Assembly (NCBI RefSeq): GCF_019703515.2
Contig: NC_059346.1
Span: forward strand, 13,795,001 to 13,859,000
DNA length: 64,000 bases
Source of the DNA: Myxocyprinus asiaticus
Lineage: Eukaryota; Chordata; Actinopteri; Cypriniformes; Catostomidae
Reading direction: 5' to 3'
The first letter of the stretch is position 1. Each line of letters opens with the position of its first letter. The translations under genes and the position numbers were made by a program. The notes below the pieces were generated by a model. The model was not told where the DNA came from. It searched no databases and worked only from the letters and a program-made list of their open reading frames with translations. This document shows positions 37,141 to 64,000 of this stretch, piece after piece.

Positions 37141-37985
37141 GTCAGCATCGCTGTTGACTTCAGATGATGATCTGAGGTGTGTGATCATATGCCCCAAACT
37201 TAAACTAAAGAATACTGATCCAAGTTCAGTTAATTTACTCTGACAAACAGCATTCTGGAAAGGGGAAAGCTGATCCATGCTCAGATACGAAGATACTTTA
37301 TAGATATGGGTCATATTGTTTTGTTGATTATGAATGCACTGTACTGCGGGGAATAGCTCGAGATCAGCTCTGACAGGCATCTTTCCAGTGATGGAATGAG
37401 AGATCTGCTCATTCACAGGCACAGAGGAATGGAAGAACAGTTCAGCTGCTGAATTCTCCATGCAGGAAGTGCTAAAACCACCAGACAGTATATTATGTTC
37501 ATTCAGATATGTAAAATATACACCTGACCAAATAGGCAACTAGTTACTATAACACTGCAGTAAAAGTCTTGTGCCCTGGATGTTGACTATAGATTTTTTT
37601 CACTTCTGCAGGACTGAGCAGACTAGCAGTAGCCCTCAAAGTCCTCTTTCTTCACCTCTTATGAGATGAGAAAGGAAACAACTCAAAATCAAAGCTGAAC
37701 GTCAAGTGGGCGACTACTGTGAAATTACAAGTGAGATAAACGGTGAGATCTGATAGAGAGAGCAGTTAAAAATAAATAATGTTGACAAATGAAATAATAC
37801 AATGAACAAACAAGCATCAAAATTACCCCAAAAGAATAAAGCTATGGTACAACGAAACACTTTATATTACCCAAACGTTCTTGGTAAAGAAAGCCAAATA
37901 TTGGCAGTTGATAACAAATAAAAAATGCCCATAAAGATAAAACTGATCTCTCTTAGATAAGTGTCTTTAAAGGATTCTTTGTGTA

Positions 37986-58896
<20,911 letters not shown>

Positions 58897-59046
58897 ATCT
58901 CTTTAAATACAGATGCTGCTCTAGCATCCATGTACATTAGCTGACTCTTAGTGCAATCTGCTTTTACTTCATGCTCGGCAAACTTTGGTTAAAACAGTAG
59001 GCTGGCCTGGACGATGGTGCAAAGAATTCTTCTGTCCTCTGTGATC
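58897..59046 (-). other. golga3: golga3 5' UTR part of the first coding exon
   Basis: The exon with the start codon appears to extend to 59046, where the minus strand reads ccattttacag followed by GATCACAGAGGACAG. The in-frame stop codons upstream of MENGD support 58896 as the start. Confidence 0.6.
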
Positions 59047-59149
59047 CTGTAAAATGGGAGCATTAGTTTAATTCAGCCACACTCTGAGGAGATTGCAAAT
59101 TGTATTGCTTAATCAACACAGCAGTGGATAAAATATTTAATCAGTAATT

Positions 59150-59164
59150 TACTATTATTTAGTC
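59150..59164. repeat. Target-site duplication of a SINE, left
   Basis: tactattatttagtc, exactly repeated at 59598-59612. Confidence 0.9.
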
Positions 59165-59597
59165 GGGCCTGGGTAGCTCAGCAAGTAATGATGCTGAGTA
59201 CCACACATGGAGTCACAAGTTCGAATCCAGGGCGTGCTGAGTGACTCCAGTCAGGCTTCCTAAGCAACCAATTGTCCCAGTTGCTAGGGTGGGTAGAGTC
59301 ACGTTGGGTTAACCTCCTTGTGGTCACTATAATGTGGTTCGCTCTCAGTGGGGTGCGTGGCGAGTTGTGTGTGGATGCCGCGGAGAATAGCGTGAAGCCT
59401 CCACACACGCTAGGTCTCCATGGTAACAAGCTCAACAAGCCACGTGATAAGATGCGCGGATTGACTTTCTCAGATGCGGCGGCATCTAAGATTCGTCCTC
59501 CGCCACCCGGATTGAGGCGAGCCACTACGCCACCACGAGGACCTAGGGCACATTGGGAATGCCAAATTGGGGAGAAAAGGGGAGGAAAAAAAAAATC
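59165..59597 (+). repeat. tRNA-derived SINE, full length
   Basis: Begins gggcctgggtagctcagcaa (box A) and acaagttcgaatccagggcg (box B). The body contains gataagatgcgcggattgac and ccgccacccggattgaggcg. The tail is A-rich. A perfect 15-bp target duplication proves retroposition. Lies in the 5' intron of golga3. The open frames on both strands are by-products. Confidence 0.92.
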
Positions 59598-59612
59598 TAC
59601 TATTATTTAGTC
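59598..59612. repeat. Target-site duplication of a SINE, right
   Basis: Exact copy of 59150-59164 directly after the A-rich tail. Confidence 0.9.
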
Positions 59613-59674
59613 ACTAAGCTGAGGCTTCAATCCAACACATCTTACAAGGACACTCCCCCAGGAGCAACCAAATG

Positions 59675-60338
59675 TTAAAGGGATAGTTCACCCAAAAATG
59701 AAAATTCTCTCATCATTTACTCACCTCATGCCATCCCAGATGTGTGACTTTCTTTCTATTTCAGAACACAAATGACTTTTAGAAGAATATATCAGCTCTG
59801 TAGGTCCATACAATGCAAGTGAATGGGGTCCAAAACTTTGAAGCTCCAAAAAGCACATAAAGGCAGTATAAAAGCAACCCATAAGACCACAGTGGTTTAA
59901 TCTATATCTTCTGAAGCTATCCAATTAGTTTTGTTTGAGAACATACCAAACTGTAACTCGATTTTCACTATAAATATTGACATCAGCAGACTCCTTGGCA
60001 ATCATGATTTCAAGCTCAATTACACTTCCTATAGCGCCATCTAGCACTCCACATATGCGCCAAGCACTAGTTAGTGTAATCGAGCTTGAAATCATGATCT
60101 ACAATGGCAAGATGTACAGTAAAAAAGACGGATTAAACCACTGGAGTCTTATGGATTACTTTTATGCTGCATTTATGTGCTTTTTGAAGCATGCATTGTA
60201 TGGACCTACAGAGCTGAGATATTCTTCTAAAAATCATTTGAGTTCTGCAGAAGAAAGAAAGTCATACACATCTGGGATGGAGTGAGGGTGAGTAAATGAT
60301 TAGAGGATTTTTATTTTTGGGTGAACTATCCCTTTAAG
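59675..60338. repeat. Long TTCACCC-type palindromic MITE (664 bp)
   Basis: ttaaagggatagttcaccca at the left and the exact inverse tgggtgaactatccctttaa at the right. The inner arms (ctgtaggtccatacaatgca; gcattgtatggacctacaga) are inverted too. TTAA at both borders. Confidence 0.88.
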
Positions 60339-60339
60339 T

Positions 60340-61482
60340 GTCTTGATCCAAGGCAAAATGGTGATGTACAAATTCATTTTGTCATTGTTAGAGGATGTTG
60401 CACTAGCCGTTTCATTCATGCTTAATGTTTATATACAGACTGAGTCTGTGTTTGTACTGTCTGTAAAATTGTGCTGTCGTGTTCTTTTAAATAGTGCGTT
60501 TCTAAATACCGAATGTTACAACCAAGGTTTTGTGAAAACTGCAATTCCAGGAAAAAAATGACAATACTGACTTTGATAGTTGATGAAGCACACAATATAG
60601 TATTTGAACCAACAAGCCCTGATCTTTAACCACTAAGCCACACACAATTCAAGACAGTTTACATAAACTGGCAGCTGTTGCATTTCAAAAAGATTAAAAG
60701 GCTTAATTATAACAACTTTTTAACATAATAATTTGTTTAAACAGCTGTGGTTCAAATGGCATGTGCTAAGTTTAAGTGTCATGACAGACTCGTGACTGAC
60801 AGGACGGGAGATTTGATTTCGCGATTTTGTTCACATTACATAATATGAAACATCAGAGTGCTGGAGTAATACGATTTCTGTGTCACACAAGGCTGCATAA
60901 TTAGACTACCCAGCAGCACATTAGTCTAACTATAGACCAATGTGATTTAGTTTTTTTTTTAATTATTATTATTTTAAAACACCTGTCAGACCTCTTGACA
61001 TGAAAATAAAGCTGACATTACTTTAAAATCAACCCCAAATACTGTCGCATGCCCTCTACACCTAATAGGAGTTATAATGATAGCACACGTAAACAGATCA
61101 GACTGTCAACAGCATGAAAAACTAGTTTGATTAACTGTCACTTTAAGATAATGAGATAATGTTGCTGCTCTGTGTAATGAATTAGGCTTAAAGCGCAAAC
61201 ACAAACAAGACAATCTTTCAAAACAATCAACAAAGTGAAAACATACTTTAACCCTCCAGATAAAAAGTGAAATGTCAGTTTATTTTTTATAAATCTCTGA
61301 TCTCATTAGCATCAGTGTGTTAGCTGCTTAGCCTCATCGCACGAGATCTAGAAACCTCAAGCAACCGATGCGTGACATTGACACGCGACCACGCTACTGC
61401 AGACTAATCCATCAGGGCCAATACACTGGGAATAATTAGTGTGACAATTAGCAGAGACTGTAAAAAGTAGTTATACACCAAC
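60340..61482. other. golga3: 5' intron of golga3, no coding seen
   Basis: A tRNA-like SINE fragment at about 60600-60650 (aaccaacaagccctgatctt ... accactaagccaca). Otherwise AT-rich sequence without recognisable features. Confidence 0.4.
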
Positions 61483-61570
61483 CTTTCAGACGTTCCCTCC
61501 CTGAACTACGTGGCTGTTTAGGTTCCGTCTTTTAAAAAGATCCGACTCACAACCCGTTCCTGAACAATAA
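61483..61570 (-). promoter_or_regulatory. golga3: Probable golga3 first non-coding exon and promoter
   Basis: A minus-strand donor (GTCTGAAAG|gttggt) at 61483 follows a stretch with acgtggctg and cgttccctccctgaactac that would be the 5' UTR start. It can splice to the acceptor at 59047. Inference from splice signals and position only. Confidence 0.4.
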
Positions 61571-62570
61571 AGGTTCCTCATTGAGTTGCTGCGTAGTTCA
61601 AATAATCATTGAAAAATTCAAGCATAATCATCTGTAGAGTGATATAATTCCCCATAAGACTATTCCATATTTGACTTACAACCACCTTATATAACAATAA
61701 TCGGTTTATGGAAACATTGTATTTTTATTACTAGATATCAAAGTAGTTCACACAAATAAATATCTTGCTAAACAAGTTAGTGGATTTATTGCTCTTAAAA
61801 TTCATACACAATATGTTGTATTTTCCTTTTTAGAAACATTTGTATTCTTTTCAGTTATTAGAAAAATACAGTAGCACTTAATGTAATTTTGTTAACTGCA
61901 GTGCAAGGCTGGCATTTTAGTGTCAAATTAAACGGTTTTCTCATTCATGACAATTCTAGTCTACTTTGCAATTTATTGTTGGACACTATGCAACTAAAAT
62001 GTTAAAAATACAGAGATCTGATTTTATTCCTTTAAGATTTTAAATGGAAGTCAAACAGACACCAGTGTATGACAAAGCATCAGTCTTTTAATTTGGTTTG
62101 ATCACAACCCTTTACATTATGAATAATTAATTACCACTAGAAAATGTGTCAATTATCAAATGTCAACATAATATTAAGGGACCCTGCTGTTTTTATCAAA
62201 ATGCTCAAAAACAGGGAATGTGGAAAATTTGCTGTTCATTAAACAATATAAAACTACAGTTCCTAAAATTTACAAAGTAAAAAAAAAAAAAAAAGGCAAA
62301 AAACATCTTTTGCATTCTGTATGGTCAGAGACAAACCGCAGATATGCCCTTTAAATCTTTGAAAATATTGTTTCTTTAAATTGAAGTAATACTTTTGGAA
62401 TTATATAAATCTGTGATAACAGTAGTTAATTTGTTGTCTTATTTTTTGTCATGTAAAAAGCACGAACATTTCTATAAACAGCTTCTTTTTGATTACAAAA
62501 TTGTAGATCCTTGCTACTTTTCCAGCTTGTGGGAGCACCACAAACACTCAATTGAATACAGAGTCAACCA
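61571..62570. other. Intergenic sequence between golga3 and ranbp1
   Basis: AT-rich, with no coding frames of note and no recognised repeats. It should contain the distal golga3 promoter and the end of ranbp1 transcription. Confidence 0.4.
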
Positions 62571-63202
62571 TACTTTATTGTCTTGATTTTCATTTCAAAC
62601 AGAAGAGGGTCACACTCATTATAGGTTGAAAAATGTCCTTCAGTTATTGATGACAGAACTGTCTGGCGCACCCCTCCACAGAAAATTTGTCAATTCAAGA
62701 ACAGCAAATTCAAGCCACAGAGAAGTCAAACATTCCTCATGTGACTTTATTGTTAGGAAAAGTCATCATACTCATTCTCAGATACTCATACTCCCTACCA
62801 ACTCATACATCCTGCTCTCATATCAGACAGTGCTCATCTAGACACTCAATATAACTCTTTCAAGTACAAAAGAAAAACAACAAAAGAGGTTACCCAATGT
62901 GGGAATCAATCAATAGCACAAGCCTTGTATTGTAGCATGTCATGTCAATACACAAATACATAACTGACGACTGGTCCACAATGTATGAAAAGATGAAGGG
63001 CGATATGAGAGTTTGTGAATGGGACAGAAGCTCACAACATCTTAATGACTGAGAAATGGACGCATTAAGAGTGGCACCAAGGTCTTGTGAAGTCAAGAGG
63101 CCAAAAAGAAAAAAGAAAGTGTCCAAATTTAGTTTGCAGAGTCTGTTGTAGAAAAGAGGAAAATGGCAAGTGGAGGATCCGTATGACGCAGCGTTCCTGG
63201 GC
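62571..63202 (-). other. ranbp1: ranbp1 3' UTR
   Basis: Follows the ranbp1 stop codon on the minus strand. A minus-strand AATAAA (TTTATT at 62574-62579) sits about 620 bases downstream of the stop and is a reasonable polyadenylation signal. Confidence 0.6.
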
Positions 63203-63713
63203 TCATTTCTTCACCTCCTCCGCCTTCTCTTTCTTCACCTCCTCCTTATTCTCTTTCTTGTCCTCTGAACTCTTTGACTTGTCATCCTTTACGGACAGCT
63301 CCTCCAGCTTTTCTGCCACTTTGTTGGCGCTGTTCATGTCACCTGTGAAAAAGTTAAACAAATGCATTGTCTGAGGCGCTTGAAATGAAAGGCAATTTTA
63401 TGTTCTCAATTCAAGAGTTTAGAATTGCATTCCTAAACAAGCTTAATGTAAATTATAATAAAAAATAAATAAATAAAAACAGTCAACCATATGAATGCAT
63501 CTGAATGTATCAGAAGGTACTGTCATCTTCAATGTAATGGCAAGGCAATTTGTACATTCTGCATGTTACTGTTGCAGACGAAGAAAGTTTAAGGCTGGAT
63601 GTTTCAGTCTTAGAGTGAGTCTGAGTGCTTGGTAGAAAATGTCATCTTACCTTCTAGGAACTTTCTGACCTCTTCTTTGCATTCATCAAACTTCATTTTG
63701 AACTTCTGTGCAT
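63203..63713 (-). CDS. ranbp1: Ran-binding protein 1, last two coding exons (partial gene)
   Basis: Exons 63713-63651 and 63342-63203 join in phase (FLEG then DMNSANKVAEKLEELSVKDD). RanBP1 binds Ran-GTP and stimulates RanGAP in the cytoplasm, releasing Ran from export complexes. What is visible is the end of the Ran-binding (PH-like) domain, DAQKFKMKFDECKEEVRKFL, and the C-terminal tail with KVAEKLEELSV followed by a Lys/Glu-rich end. The KVAEKLE segment matches the region around the family's C-terminal nuclear export signal. The rest of the gene lies beyond the window's right edge. The first exon here starts one base into the Asp codon, so an upstream exon must end in G. Confidence 0.9.
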
Positions 63714-64000
63714 CTGTAAGCAAGAGGAAATTATTACTAATGAGCACAAACAAGCAGAAGTCAATTAAACTACTGATATAAAAAACAAAAAAACACCAAT
63801 GCATTCGAGATGCATTTTATACTGCAACGTTACTATTATTTACAACATTTTACTAACTTGTATTGTTTTGTTTGATTGCATAAGCAGTTTGATGAGTAGA
63901 TGCAAGTTTCACTTTTTAGTTTCTGAATTAATTTCAATATTATATTAAAAGCCTTGAGAATAGTAAACAGTTTCACGCTTTTCAATTTGACCTCTGTCAT
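63714..64000 (-). other. ranbp1: ranbp1 intron, truncated by window end
   Basis: AT-rich intronic sequence after the acceptor at 63714-63716. No further exon is visible. Confidence 0.6.

Overview
This is vertebrate nuclear DNA, almost certainly from a teleost fish and probably a cypriniform. Genes are split into short exons with GT/AG introns. The spaces between are packed with Tc1/mariner transposons (including Sleeping Beauty-type copies), tRNA-derived SINEs, an L1-like LINE, TTCACCC-type palindromic MITEs and (TA)n/(CA)n tracts. The species assignment is inference from this repeat mix.

Layout: (1) 0.7-7.7 kb, plus strand: a complete six-exon pgam5 gene (285 aa), the mitochondrial Ser/Thr phosphatase. 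(2) 13.5-31.1 kb, minus strand: ankle2, 12 coding exons, 956 aa from the LEM-domain methionine, encoding a LEM/ankyrin protein of the nuclear envelope and ER. Its 5' non-coding exon is probably near 33 kb and its 3' UTR probably runs toward 10.1 kb, so pgam5 and ankle2 converge. (3) 38.0-58.9 kb, minus strand: golga3 (golgin-160), 23 coding exons whose phases all fit, 1507 aa, with a 5' UTR exon near 61.5 kb. (4) 62.6-63.7 kb, minus strand: the last two coding exons and 3' UTR of ranbp1, which continues beyond the window. The order pgam5-ankle2-golga3 matches the human 12q24.33 block; ranbp1 next to golga3 does not.

The four genes are independent housekeeping-type genes: mitochondrial quality control, nuclear envelope reassembly, Golgi structure, and the Ran cycle. 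They are not an operon or pathway. The rest is mobile DNA at high density. There are at least ten Tc1/mariner copies from about eight families, at every stage from an open 343-aa DD34E transposase (54.9-56.2 kb), through frameshifted or catalytically mutated copies, to deletion derivatives. Several insertions are nested, so relative ages can be read from the sequence.

I found no undescribed biological system. The most useful second looks are the intact Tc1 transposase, the nested insertions with visible target-site duplications, the missing N-terminal membrane segment of ankle2, the loss of the KEAP1-type motif in pgam5, and two unassigned open segments (32.65 kb plus strand; 36.8-37.5 kb minus strand).
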